This document shows positions 16,648 through 25,493 of a stretch of DNA of 64,000 bases, one piece after another. A model generated the notes under the pieces. It had not been told where the DNA came from. It did not search any database and saw only the letters and a list, made by a program, of their open reading frames with translations. This DNA is from Ktedonobacter racemifer DSM 44963 (GTDB lineage: Bacteria > Chloroflexota > Ktedonobacteria > Ktedonobacterales > Ktedonobacteraceae): NCBI RefSeq assembly GCF_000178855.1, contig NZ_ADVG01000003.1, positions 1,302,001 through 1,366,000 on the forward strand. Reading direction: 5' to 3'. Position 1 is the stretch's first letter; each line of letters begins with the position of its first letter. The translations under genes and the position numbers were made by a program.

Positions 16648-18162
16648 TTAGCGGGCGGCGGCAGCTATAGAGACACCGCTTGATACCGACTGCATGACAA
16701 ATTGAGCCTCCGCGATCTGAATAGCTATCGTTGCGCTAACGGCCTGGGCCATGGCCTGTCCCGCCATTGTCATAGTGCGCATGGGCGCGGTCCCCAATAG
16801 CGAGGGAATGCGTATAAGAAACCAGAAAAAGCACAGGCACATTAGCTTTAAGAGTGTAAAGACGTCGAGTTGCCCAGGCCCATAATCCATACGATCCGAT
16901 GTAGTAAGCGGTGTAGCGACGAAATGCAGTATAGCGCCTGCCATCATTTGCATCACAATCAGAGCAACCACCATCACAAACTGCACCATAACCGTTGAAA
17001 TAAAGCCTTTGAGCCACAAATTTGTTACCGATTGGCCGACCTTGCCCGGCAAGGCCCAGCAGGCCAGGCCAAGTGGCGCGGTAACGATATAGAAAATAAT
17101 AAAGAACAGGCGAATGATCATCTGGGCCATAAGCATGAGAGCCATCACCTTCAGGATTATCTTTAGCCCATTTGATAAGTCCTGTAGATTGTCAAAGAGA
17201 TCGGTAAAATTAAGATCCTTTTGTATCATGATGCTTCTTACGATCGCATCGGTCGGGAGATTTTTGCAGTAATAGGTTCCAAACCAGTGGTGGCTCTTGA
17301 AAAACTCCGTTACCTGCTCATCCCAGAAGTCGGTATATGGACAGTCTTTTTTCAGACTATCAGGAAGGTTATCGTATTCAGGGGTACCGTGAAGCCCTTT
17401 GCCAATGACGATATTGACTGTGTATGGGTTTTTCCCTTCGCTCGTGGCTACCCCATCACTTTGAAAGATGTATGTGCTCGACCATTGGTAGGTATCATAA
17501 ACCAGAATATTATTCAGGCCCAGAAAGGCCATGACAAAGGTTATGCTGAGGTGGGCCGCGATAATTGCGAGGAAGATGCCAGGTAACTCCTCAACAGCCT
17601 TGTCAAAGCGGAAAACAATGCCCGAGAAGATGACTCTGATACCATTGAGCATGAGAACTAGCACAATAAAGGCATCGACAATTATCAGGATGCCTTTCCA
17701 GAGCTCGCGCACCTGGGTGTTATCAACAGTGTATTTATAGGGTGTATAGAAAAATAAGGCGCTGCTATCGGAGATGGGATTCAGAACAGGCGATTGGTAT
17801 TGCGGGTCCCGCTTCGTATTTTTGTATGTATCCCCATCATCATTAAAGACACCCTCCAGGCAGCTTCCATCCAGGTGCTCCGCATTCGTGCACGCTGGAT
17901 TGTCGGTGGACGACTGCGGCGTATTTACGTTCTGGGTATTATGAGGTATGGCTGGAATAGCCAGGCTCGTCTGACTGCCTTGCTTCTTTTGCGGAGCGGT
18001 CCCCGAGGAGGACGCAACATGTGTTCGAGGCAGCAGAAAAATGAGGAGCAGTACAATATTGAAGATAATGAATACAATGATGAGATCAAGATAAGCAAGC
18101 CAGCGACGCTTTTTTCGTGGCTCTGCTTTTGACTCTGGCGTACCCTTTTTCTTTATTCTCAT
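16648..18162 (-). CDS. VirB6/TrbL-like polytopic membrane protein, first paralogue
   Basis: A 504-residue protein, first gene of the operon and shortest of the three paralogues. It has a basic N-terminus (EPRKKRRWLAYLDL), one helix, an outer segment with CLEGVFNDD and NPISDSS, helices around RELWKGILIIVDAFIVLV and EELPGIFLAIIAAHLSI, a much smaller variable domain (about 230-320) and the conserved C-terminal block LGLACWALPGKVGQSVTNLW. The size of the variable domain is the main difference between paralogues, so the three may form a mixed channel with different outer faces. AGGG lies eight bases before the ATG. Confidence 0.8.
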   Translation of the reverse strand: MRIKKKGTPESKAEPRKKRRWLAYLDLIIVFIIFNIVLLLIFLLPRTHVASSSGTAPQKKQGSQTSLAIPAIPHNTQNVNTPQSSTDNPACTNAEHLDGSCLEGVFNDDGDTYKNTKRDPQYQSPVLNPISDSSALFFYTPYKYTVDNTQVRELWKGILIIVDAFIVLVLMLNGIRVIFSGIVFRFDKAVEELPGIFLAIIAAHLSITFVMAFLGLNNILVYDTYQWSSTYIFQSDGVATSEGKNPYTVNIVIGKGLHGTPEYDNLPDSLKKDCPYTDFWDEQVTEFFKSHHWFGTYYCKNLPTDAIVRSIMIQKDLNFTDLFDNLQDLSNGLKIILKVMALMLMAQMIIRLFFIIFYIVTAPLGLACWALPGKVGQSVTNLWLKGFISTVMVQFVMVVALIVMQMMAGAILHFVATPLTTSDRMDYGPGQLDVFTLLKLMCLCFFWFLIRIPSLLGTAPMRTMTMAGQAMAQAVSATIAIQIAEAQFVMQSVSSGVSIAAAAR

Positions 18163-18514
18163 AACGCGCCCTAATTCAACTTAATTCCGATTTTACATCA
18201 TTGCATGTATGTAAGCACATTAGGAAGAAGAATAGCAATCTTTGGCCCCTATCTGGCTATTCTGGTATACATTCACGAATAGTACTGGATATGTAGAATG
18301 GCCAAATTAGGTTAGAATCGCGATAACCATACACATATGACTGTGTATTAGCTAAATGATAGAAGAAATTGCTGCGAACAGGTAGGGGTAAATGGGGACA
18401 AAAAGTTTCCCTATTTATACCTATCAAAAACAAGGTTTTTATGCTATTCTGGCAATTGTATAGGTACAAGATGCTTTTGTTTGGCGAGATAAACTTCTTT
18501 CTGAAAGGGGAGTG
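18163..18514. other. divergent intergenic region of the secretion locus
   Basis: This AT-rich stretch separates the minus-strand operon from the plus-strand ATPase gene and should hold both promoters. I found no open frame with a ribosome site and no convincing operator palindrome. The REP-like repeat at 18515-18585 closes it on the right. Confidence 0.5.
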
Positions 18515-18585
18515 TACTCAGGACTTCTCGCCACTACGTGGCTCGCTGGGTCAGCGAAGCGCCGCAGGCGCTGAGAATACCTCAT
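18515..18585. repeat. REP-like repeat, uninterrupted copy
   Basis: Contains ACTTCTCGCCACTACGTGGC, then a short GCGCCGCAGGCGC hairpin, then a CGCTGAGAATACCTCAT end. The same outer parts bracket a 29-bp hairpin at 11276-11403, and the first part recurs at 28880-28907. Confidence 0.75.
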
Positions 18586-18624
18586 CAAGAGAGAAACTGA
18601 GTAGTTACATGAAAGGTTGCTTCT

Positions 18625-21600
18625 ATGGTTCCCGGATTTGATGTTGAGTCATTGAATAAGCTAGGGAAGCTCATTGCCGGGCTTGAACGATATAATTTAG
18701 AGGGGGCCGCGCCAGAGACTTTTGATGCAATAGACTTACTGGAAGAGGGTGAGCAGGCTTTCTTCAAAATAAAGGGTCTGACTGACTTTTGGAGTCAGAA
18801 CAAGGAGATGGATTTCGCGCACCATGTGGTGGATATCGTCATAGGGGCCCATCACCAGCGACATGCCGATCTAACCTTTCTTTTGTTGGGGACGGGGACA
18901 AAACTGGCCGTGTATATATCATTAGGAACCGAGAAGACAACCAGAAGTATCCTTGAAGGCGTCTTTCCTGGAATTGTGTTAGAGCCAGTGGCTACGCAGG
19001 ACCTGGTGGCTTTACTGCGCTTCCCTTTTAAAGCCCAGGGATTGCTGACAGGTATACCGAGCCGGAAGGCGTTCGATCCTAACCGCCCCTCCGTCCAGAG
19101 TGAACAGGATGGGCAACAGGTTAGCCACAATGTGAATGGCAGCAAAGATCAGGCGCAAATGGAGCGCGTCATTCGGGGTATGCATGGCGCGAACTGGGCG
19201 TATATGGTCCAGGCTCACCCACGGCCCCGGCAGAAGGTTGTCGAGGAGCGCATGCGCACCGTCGATCTGCTGACCCAGATCACGACGCGCTCACATGTCC
19301 AGTGGTCATCCACAAAGCAAGAGAACCAGCAATTTACCTCCATTGATTCGGGGGGGCAGACGAAAAGCTTTAGTGGTGATATGATCAACTACCGGGCCCA
19401 ATACCTCAAAAAATTGCTAGAGCGCGAGCTTGAGCGCCTGGACCAGGCGGCCGCTGCTGGCCAGTGGATAGTCCATACCTACTTTGGGGCCAGCACAGCC
19501 GATGACGCGCAGCGCCTTGCCTCGCTCTTGTTGGGGACACTGGCTGGTACTGATTCGCGTCCAGAGCCACTGCGCGCCTCTATATGTGAGAAATATGGGG
19601 CTTCTCTTGAGGAGTACTATACCTTCCTCAGTTCACAGGAGGTCGCGACGCTGATCCAGTTACCACGTGAAGAGGTGCCAGGATATGCGATCCACGATTA
19701 TGTCAAATTCGATGTCGATTTTGACACGCCAGAGGGTGGCAATTTGCCCCTCGGCAAAATTCGCCATAATGGTCATGATTCGCAGGAGACTTTCGATATT
19801 TCCCTGGATGCTTTAACCAAGCACGCGGTCGTCATCGGTGTCACAGGTAGCGGTAAAACAACCACAGTGATGAATCTCCTCGACCAGGTGATCGAGGCAC
19901 GCAAACCATTTCTGGTCATTGAGCCGGCGAAAACCGAGTATCGCTCCTTACGCAATGCTTTGATGGATCGAGCCGATATCCGCATCTATACGCTCGGTAA
20001 TGAGATGGTGGCACCGTTTCGCCTCAATCCTTTCGAATTCGAGGTAACGGATGAACCTGGAAGTGGTGCCCTGATGACGCATATCGATTTTCTGAAGGCG
20101 GTCTTTACTGCGGCCTTCCCCATGTATGCGCCCTTGCCCCAGGTGTTAGAGACCGCGATCTACGAAATTTATGAAGATAAAGGCTGGGATGTTACCAGTG
20201 GCACCAACAGGCGCTTAACCAGGTGGACGGAGCGCCAGAAGTATCCAATCTTCCCCACGCTGGCCGATCTCGACCGCAAGGCCCAGGTTGTCGCGGACCG
20301 CCTCCAGTACAATCCCGAGGCGGACGCGCATATTAAAGCCTCGCTCAAAGCGCGTATCGGCTCGTTGCGTATTGGTGCGAAGGGGCTCATGCTCGATTGC
20401 GCGCGTGGTATTCCCATGGCTGAACTCCTGGCGCGGCCAACGATCCTTGAACTTGAACGGATCGGCAACGACGATGAGAAGACCTTTATTATGGGCCTCT
20501 TGCTCTCCAAATTATACGAATATCGTCGCCTCCAGGCGGATACGGCTACTGATGAGAATAAGTTGACCGGACATGAGTTACGCCACCTGATTGTCTTCGA
20601 GGAGGCTCACCGCCTACTCCAGAATACTGGCCCTGTCATGCCCTCCAATCCCGATTCGGCCAACCCCCGCGCCCAGGCCGTCGAGGTCTTTACCAACATG
20701 CTCTCTGAGATCCGCGCGTACGGACAGGGCGTGCTGGTCGCGGAGCAGATACCCAGCAAGCTCGCGCCCGATGTGTTGAAAAACACCAATCTAAAGATCG
20801 CGCACCGCTTGATTGCGCAGGATGACCGGCAAAGCGTGGCCCAGACGATGAATTTGAATCCGTCCCAGCAGATGCACCTGGGTGTGCTCACTCCCGGCCA
20901 GGCCGTGGTTTACGCGGAGGGCGCGGATCACTCCTACCTGGTGCGCATGGAGAACTACAAGCGCAATTTGCAACCTTTATCTGACGCTGAGTTAAAGCGT
21001 GCCGGCCGCACGTACGCCTCGGTCAAGGCGTTTCAGGCCATCATGGATTATGATACCTACCACATTCCAACGACTCTGATGGGAGGGCCAAATCCTACCC
21101 TCTACCAGGCCGCTACGAAACTGCTAGATATGGAGCAGAACCAGTGGTTCTGGGCTAATCTTTTGCTACGTCTCGTTGTGCAGCCCGAGGGCGTAATGAC
21201 TGCGCTATTACGCTTTACCGAGAGTATTGAGACTGAAATGGCCTATCTCTCCACTGAGCAGCAAGATGAACTCTTGCGCATGGTACTTGTCCAGGGATGC
21301 GCGCAGTTAATCCAAACGCGAGGCGCCAGATTTGGCTGGCCGTATCCTCTAACAGAAGAATTACGTACGGCGCTCACCTATGGACTCGCGCATATGTCCT
21401 ATACCTATCAGATGGCAAACGCGGAGGGCACCTCTCACACTGAAGAAAGTTTACAGCAGCTCCAGGCGATGTTTGAGCAGGCAGGGGAGTATCTGGAGCG
21501 ATTTATCAGTAGATATAGTCAGCTCTCGCAGCGCAGGCATGGACCTTTTAACGGATGTGTTCATTGCCAGGCCAAATGCCTGTATCGCAGTGATGTAAAT

Positions 21601-21882
21601 ACCCTATTGACCCCCAAAGATATGCAGTGGCTTCTGGGAGAGCTTCTAAATGATGCGTATACAACAACAGAAGAGCGATACGAGGCTGTTATGCAGACTG
21701 CTATCAGGCTCGTTCAAGGCTGGTTAGCAAGCGAGGAAGCTAGTTCTACTCAATTTGGCGTTGGCTATTGCGCGGTTTTGCATACTATTGCCAATGCCGA
21801 CATGAGTGAGTATGAACGCGTAGCAGCCAGCGACGGATTACAGTCATACTTTACAAATCAGAATAATCAGGAGGCGGAATAA
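18625..21882 (+). CDS. HerA/DUF87-type ATPase linked to the secretion locus
   Basis: A 1085-residue ATPase. The N-terminal 380 residues are not recognised. The motor has Walker A GVTGSGKTTTVM near 405, IEPAKTEYRSL just after, Walker B LIVFEEAHRLLQ near 655, and the sensor-like GQGVLVAEQIPSKL and NTNLKIAHRL that mark HerA/VirB4-like DUF87 proteins. The C-terminal 250 residues are helical and include a small Cys cluster, CVHCQAKC. Divergent from the VirB6-VirB4 operon, it could substitute for the missing VirD4 coupling ATPase. That is inference from position; a DNA-translocation role independent of secretion remains possible. GAAAGG precedes the ATG. Confidence 0.8.
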   Translation: MVPGFDVESLNKLGKLIAGLERYNLEGAAPETFDAIDLLEEGEQAFFKIKGLTDFWSQNKEMDFAHHVVDIVIGAHHQRHADLTFLLLGTGTKLAVYISLGTEKTTRSILEGVFPGIVLEPVATQDLVALLRFPFKAQGLLTGIPSRKAFDPNRPSVQSEQDGQQVSHNVNGSKDQAQMERVIRGMHGANWAYMVQAHPRPRQKVVEERMRTVDLLTQITTRSHVQWSSTKQENQQFTSIDSGGQTKSFSGDMINYRAQYLKKLLERELERLDQAAAAGQWIVHTYFGASTADDAQRLASLLLGTLAGTDSRPEPLRASICEKYGASLEEYYTFLSSQEVATLIQLPREEVPGYAIHDYVKFDVDFDTPEGGNLPLGKIRHNGHDSQETFDISLDALTKHAVVIGVTGSGKTTTVMNLLDQVIEARKPFLVIEPAKTEYRSLRNALMDRADIRIYTLGNEMVAPFRLNPFEFEVTDEPGSGALMTHIDFLKAVFTAAFPMYAPLPQVLETAIYEIYEDKGWDVTSGTNRRLTRWTERQKYPIFPTLADLDRKAQVVADRLQYNPEADAHIKASLKARIGSLRIGAKGLMLDCARGIPMAELLARPTILELERIGNDDEKTFIMGLLLSKLYEYRRLQADTATDENKLTGHELRHLIVFEEAHRLLQNTGPVMPSNPDSANPRAQAVEVFTNMLSEIRAYGQGVLVAEQIPSKLAPDVLKNTNLKIAHRLIAQDDRQSVAQTMNLNPSQQMHLGVLTPGQAVVYAEGADHSYLVRMENYKRNLQPLSDAELKRAGRTYASVKAFQAIMDYDTYHIPTTLMGGPNPTLYQAATKLLDMEQNQWFWANLLLRLVVQPEGVMTALLRFTESIETEMAYLSTEQQDELLRMVLVQGCAQLIQTRGARFGWPYPLTEELRTALTYGLAHMSYTYQMANAEGTSHTEESLQQLQAMFEQAGEYLERFISRYSQLSQRRHGPFNGCVHCQAKCLYRSDVNTLLTPKDMQWLLGELLNDAYTTTEERYEAVMQTAIRLVQGWLASEEASSTQFGVGYCAVLHTIANADMSEYERVAASDGLQSYFTNQNNQEAE

Positions 21883-22083
21883 GAATCCCTACAATTCACC
21901 TGAGTTTTGGCGGCTGCACTATCTTACTGTTAATTATAAGGACAATAGACTTCGTTGCTCAACAAATAAGAACTTGCTTGTGGTTTTAGTAACCTCTTAC
22001 GTGGAAACCAATGTCACTATCGCGGCCGGCTAGTGCTCCCGCTTGCAGGTTTCCGCATAGGCAGGAAAAGGAGATTGAGTGCA

Positions 22084-22953
22084 ATGCGATCTATTAGAAT
22101 AAAGACACCATCTACGCCCAAAATACCTAGCTCACTCAGGAAATCATCGGCCCCTACCAGGATGCCAACTCCCACCAGGCCATCCTCGTCCGGGGCTAAG
22201 CCACCTGCCAGCTCAACTCCTCCTGGTGTGAATCCGCCTAAAGCAGGGAATCCTACACCGAGTGTAGGAGGGAAATTTGGAAATATCAAAGTTTCTAGTC
22301 AATCGGGCATCCATGTTAAAGGCAATCAAAATCGAATAGAGGTCTCTGGTTCGGGTCATGTGTTTGGCAATGTCACTGTTAATAATCCCAATGGGTCTGC
22401 CGCTACACCGCCTGCGTCAGCAACCAGCCCAGCAACCGGCTCTAAGGCACCTACGTCAGCAAGCAATCCAACAGGTAGCTCTAAGCCACCTGCGTCAGCA
22501 AGCAATCCGAGTCCGACAGGTAGCCAGCCTGGGTCCGGAGACAAGCAAGTTTGGTCACCGACCAGTCAGGCAGCAGCTGGTCCTACATCAGGAGCTAAGG
22601 CACCTACCAGTGCAGCACCTGCTGGTGTGAATCTGACTAAGGCAGGGAATCCTACACCGAGTGTAGGAGGGAAATTTGGAAATATCAAAATTTCTAATCA
22701 ATCGGGCATCCATGTTAAAGGCAATCAAAATCAGATACAGGTCTCTGGTTCGGGTCATGTGTTTGGCAATGTCACTATTAATAATCACAATAGTCCTGCC
22801 GCTGCGCCAGGAGATGGTGCTAAAGGCAAGACTAATTGGGGCGCCGTTTTGGAAAAGGCGGTAAAGGCTGGCCAGGATATAGCAAATTCTGGGTTGAATG
22901 TTATGGAAAAAACGTATAAAGGAGCGATTGATGTCGCCCGGACCGCGAGCTAA
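22084..22953 (+). CDS. Pro/Ser/Ala-rich protein with a duplicated 54-residue module
   Basis: A 289-residue protein of unknown family. A low-complexity Pro/Thr/Ser/Ala backbone carries two nearly identical modules at about residues 48-101 and 181-234, sharing NPTPSVGGKFGNIK and SGSGHVFGNVT. Each module has short alternating beta-like segments with Gly/Asn turns (GIHVKGNQNRIEVSGSG), suggestive of a beta-solenoid coil. The C-terminal 50 residues are helical. No signal peptide is visible; the start is the ATG after AAGGAGA, in a basic N-terminus. It lies between the ATPase and a zinc-ribbon membrane protein, so a substrate or scaffold role for the machine is possible. Confidence 0.6.
   Translation: MRSIRIKTPSTPKIPSSLRKSSAPTRMPTPTRPSSSGAKPPASSTPPGVNPPKAGNPTPSVGGKFGNIKVSSQSGIHVKGNQNRIEVSGSGHVFGNVTVNNPNGSAATPPASATSPATGSKAPTSASNPTGSSKPPASASNPSPTGSQPGSGDKQVWSPTSQAAAGPTSGAKAPTSAAPAGVNLTKAGNPTPSVGGKFGNIKISNQSGIHVKGNQNQIQVSGSGHVFGNVTINNHNSPAAAPGDGAKGKTNWGAVLEKAVKAGQDIANSGLNVMEKTYKGAIDVARTAS
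22225..22787 (+). repeat. 164-base duplicated segment within a gene
   Basis: 22225-22388 and 22624-22787 are direct repeats offset by 399 bases and nearly identical, including silent positions. They encode the two modules of the 289-residue protein. The high DNA identity indicates a recent duplication or ongoing gene conversion. Confidence 0.85.
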
Positions 22954-23124
22954 GATCTCTATCCAGGCGTCATAAAGTCCTTTTTCCTTTCAAAAGTGGT
23001 CTGTTTGTGGGAAAATAGATAAGAGTAGCTAACTACTTCTATTTTCCCTCAAAATGTGGCGTTGAGCCTGCTCTATGAGAGATAGAGGGAAGGGACGAAC
23101 CTTAACTGGCAAGGAGGCGAAGTC

Positions 23125-24039
23125 GTGCCGTTGATAAAGTGTGATACGTGTGGTTATCGTAATAAGCTCTCTGTTGAGGCACAAGTATGCACCAATTGTG
23201 GTTCACCCCTGTCATCTGAGCAGCTAGCGGTACAGTTTTTTGAACCGGGTCTGCTTGTAACGCAAGAGGAGGATTATCCAGAAGCTAGATCGATACAACC
23301 GTCAAAGCACTCCGCTTCAACGCAGCCGCTCCTGCCACTGCCAGCAACTCAATCCCCGCAGCCTCCTATGATACTTAAGGAGATTACCGCGCTCGAACCC
23401 CGCCAGGAGTTGTCTCCCTACTCGGTCGCAGACCAGTCCCTGGCTCCCTATGAGAGTTCCTCAAGAGATATGTTTACCATTGTACGTGAGGAGCGAGGGC
23501 TGCAATCTCCTACTTCTTCACAGGCTCCATGGCAGGCTGATAAGCTGCCTACGGGTTTCCCTCACAGGCCGCCAGAACTCTGGGGCAAGGTGGTACTGGT
23601 ACAATCACAGCTGGAGAATCCGCCTCTAGCTGGTTTAGGCTTCTTTCTACGCCTGCTACGCGATGTTCTCTGGCCCGTTCCGAATGAGGTACGCGCTAAG
23701 GAACAAGAAAAAATTATGATAACGACGATACGTGTGCGTGGAGAGAATGGTCAGCCACAGGATGCGCGTATACATGGCTATCTGCGTGGCGCCAATGTCT
23801 CACTGGGAGATACTATCTCCATCTGGGGAAAAAGAAGGCGTAGAGGGGCCATCTATATACGGAAAGCCTATAACCATACGGTCCAGGGGGCTGTCTCGAC
23901 TTCGGCGATGATAGAGTCCGGCCAATTCTTTCTCTTGCTTATCATTGTGACTATTGTTGGTCTCCTGACCCTTTCCTGGCTCCAGGTACCTATTCCATTT
24001 TTGCCACATTTGTCATTACCATCCCTGCCTGGACAATGA
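23125..24039 (+). CDS. zinc-ribbon protein with C-terminal membrane helix
   Basis: A 304-residue protein starting at GTG behind AAGGAGG. Cys residues at 6, 9, 22 and 25 form an N-terminal zinc ribbon (CDTCGYR... CTNCGS). A Pro/Gln-rich linker (about 40-160) leads to a small beta-rich domain (about 165-260) with RVRGENGQPQDARIHGYLRG and GDTISIWGKRRRRGA, resembling an OB-like fold. One transmembrane helix (about 268-288) ends the protein. The soluble part is probably cytosolic. It lies 11 bases upstream of a methyltransferase gene, so the two are likely co-translated. Function is unknown. Confidence 0.65.
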   Translation: MPLIKCDTCGYRNKLSVEAQVCTNCGSPLSSEQLAVQFFEPGLLVTQEEDYPEARSIQPSKHSASTQPLLPLPATQSPQPPMILKEITALEPRQELSPYSVADQSLAPYESSSRDMFTIVREERGLQSPTSSQAPWQADKLPTGFPHRPPELWGKVVLVQSQLENPPLAGLGFFLRLLRDVLWPVPNEVRAKEQEKIMITTIRVRGENGQPQDARIHGYLRGANVSLGDTISIWGKRRRRGAIYIRKAYNHTVQGAVSTSAMIESGQFFLLLIIVTIVGLLTLSWLQVPIPFLPHLSLPSLPGQ

Positions 24040-24050
24040 GGATCTAGCTT

Positions 24051-24956
24051 ATGTCATCTCTATTTATTCAAGATACATTTGATACGGCTCGTCTGACTGC
24101 TTACTATCGCGCCTTAGAAACGGAGCGCCCTGGCGGTCTCTTTAAGGACGAGTATGCCAGGCAACTGGCGGGTGAGCGTGGAGCCGAGGTTATGCACTCT
24201 CTGCCCCGTGGCGAGCAGGAGAAATGGTCGCTGGTTGTACGTACACATGTGTATGACGAAATCATCCAGCGTATCATCGAGCAGGAAGAGATCGACACGG
24301 TCGTCAACCTGGCCGCTGGCCTGGATACGAGACCGTATCGCCTTTCGCTACCGCCCTCGCTACGCTGGATCGAGGTCGATCATAGCGATGTGATAGCCTA
24401 TAAAGAGGCGCAACTGGAGGGGAAAGAGTCGCATTGTGCCCTGGAACGCATCGCGCTCGATATTACTGATCACCAGGCACGCAAAACTTTTCTCCAACGT
24501 GTCAACCAGGACGCTAAGCGAGCGCTCATTTTAACTGAGGGACTACTCATCTACTTATATCCTGAGCAGGTTGTGGCTCTGGCGAAAGATATCCAGGAGT
24601 GTGAGCATCTCGGCTGGTGGTTGACCGAGTATGTCTCACCCTTTGCCCTCAAACGCGATGATGCTTACTGGAATACCTTCGTGGCTGATAGCGTCAAGAC
24701 GCGTTTCGCCCCCGAAGGCGGTTTGGCCTTCTTTCAGCGCTTTGGCTGGCAGTCTGAAGAGTTTCATGGGCCACTGCAAGAAATCCTGAGATTGCGCCTG
24801 CCTATCAAGATCAACTGGTTTATGCGCGTGCTACTCTTCTTAGGCGGCAAGAAGCCTGATCCAGCCGCAGGTGGCTTTGTCTTACTCAAACGCACGGTAG
24901 AGGAAAGCACGGTAGATGTGCCATCCCAGGAGCCAGAAAAAGAGGATGTGAAATGA
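24051..24956 (+). CDS. LCMT-like class I SAM-dependent methyltransferase
   Basis: A 301-residue enzyme of the leucine carboxyl methyltransferase/Ppm1 family (PF04072). Visible signatures are the N-terminal RALETERPGGLFKDEYARQL, the SAM motif VVNLAAGLDTRPYRL near 90, WIEVDHSDVIAYK, and LILTEGLLIYLYPEQV near 165. Bacterial members act on small molecules or unknown targets; a protein carboxyl target here is speculation. The C-terminal 30 residues are acidic. Its TGA overlaps the ATG of the next small gene (ATGA), so translation is coupled. Confidence 0.82.
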   Translation: MSSLFIQDTFDTARLTAYYRALETERPGGLFKDEYARQLAGERGAEVMHSLPRGEQEKWSLVVRTHVYDEIIQRIIEQEEIDTVVNLAAGLDTRPYRLSLPPSLRWIEVDHSDVIAYKEAQLEGKESHCALERIALDITDHQARKTFLQRVNQDAKRALILTEGLLIYLYPEQVVALAKDIQECEHLGWWLTEYVSPFALKRDDAYWNTFVADSVKTRFAPEGGLAFFQRFGWQSEEFHGPLQEILRLRLPIKINWFMRVLLFLGGKKPDPAAGGFVLLKRTVEESTVDVPSQEPEKEDVK

Positions 24957-25093
24957 GTAGATATCGAGATGAGGAGCAAGACGATGAGCAGCACCAGGCG
25001 AATCTTAAACTCTGGCTGTGGCTGCTGATTATCCTCTGCCTGGCCAGTCTGGGTTCGCTCTTGCTGGCACCGCATTTTATTCCCGGCCTTTAA
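24953..25093 (+). CDS. 46-residue single-helix membrane protein
   Basis: A small gene starting in the ATGA overlap with the methyltransferase. It encodes an acidic, Gln-rich N-terminus (MSRYRDEEQDDEQHQAN), one strongly hydrophobic helix (about 20-40), and a short outer tail, APHFIPGL. Nothing in the sequence suggests enzymatic function. Tight coupling to the preceding gene and the clean topology support a real gene; a small regulator or stabiliser of a membrane complex is an inference. Confidence 0.6.
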   Translation: MSRYRDEEQDDEQHQANLKLWLWLLIILCLASLGSLLLAPHFIPGL

Positions 25094-25132
25094 GACCTGG
25101 GAAGACCTGAGAGGCCCTACGGTGCCTGCCCT

Positions 25133-25179
25133 ATATGATGGTGAGATACAAGTTGGCAACTTGTATCTCACCATCATAT
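25133..25179. terminator. perfect hairpin, 23-bp stem
   Basis: Arms 25133-25155 and 25157-25179 with a single central G; it begins ATATGATGGTGAGATACAAG. It lies 40 bases after the small membrane gene and probably ends that plus-strand transcript, although only C/T-rich sequence follows, not a T-run. Confidence 0.7.
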
Positions 25180-25264
25180 CCCTCCCTTCCTTTAGCGATT
25201 TACGACGGGGCTATTTACTGCTCATACATATGGGGTTGAGGGTCTTTCGCGCCTGCGGCGCTCA

Positions 25265-25347
25265 AGGATAAGGGGATGTGCGTGGAAAACGGCTTTGCCG
25301 TTTTCCACGCACATCCCCTTATCCTCGGCTCGCGTAGCGAGCCGAGG
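25265..25347. terminator. 29-bp perfect hairpin plus adjoining 11-bp hairpin
   Basis: Arms 25265-25293 and 25297-25325 with a TTT loop; the left arm begins AGGATAAGGGGATGTGCGTG. A second stem, CCTCGGCTCGC with loop GTA, follows at 25323-25347. TTCGCGCCTGCGGCGC lies directly upstream, as at 5667. No T-run is present. This is the second hairpin between the membrane gene and the pseudokinase gene. Confidence 0.7.
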
Positions 25348-25493
25348 CAGGAAGCAGAAGAGAATTAAATAGCCCTGGATTTATGAGGTATTTCATAGTA
25401 TGTATGAATCATATATGTGATATTTTAAATAAAGGTGTGTACCAGCTAGTATAAGATGGGGGTAGCGGTAGGCATAGAAAGGAATCGACTCTT

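Noticed and set aside
6326..18162. Integrated conjugative element
   Set aside because: No relaxase, VirD4, integrase or attachment site was seen in this window; the locus cannot be called conjugative from this sequence.
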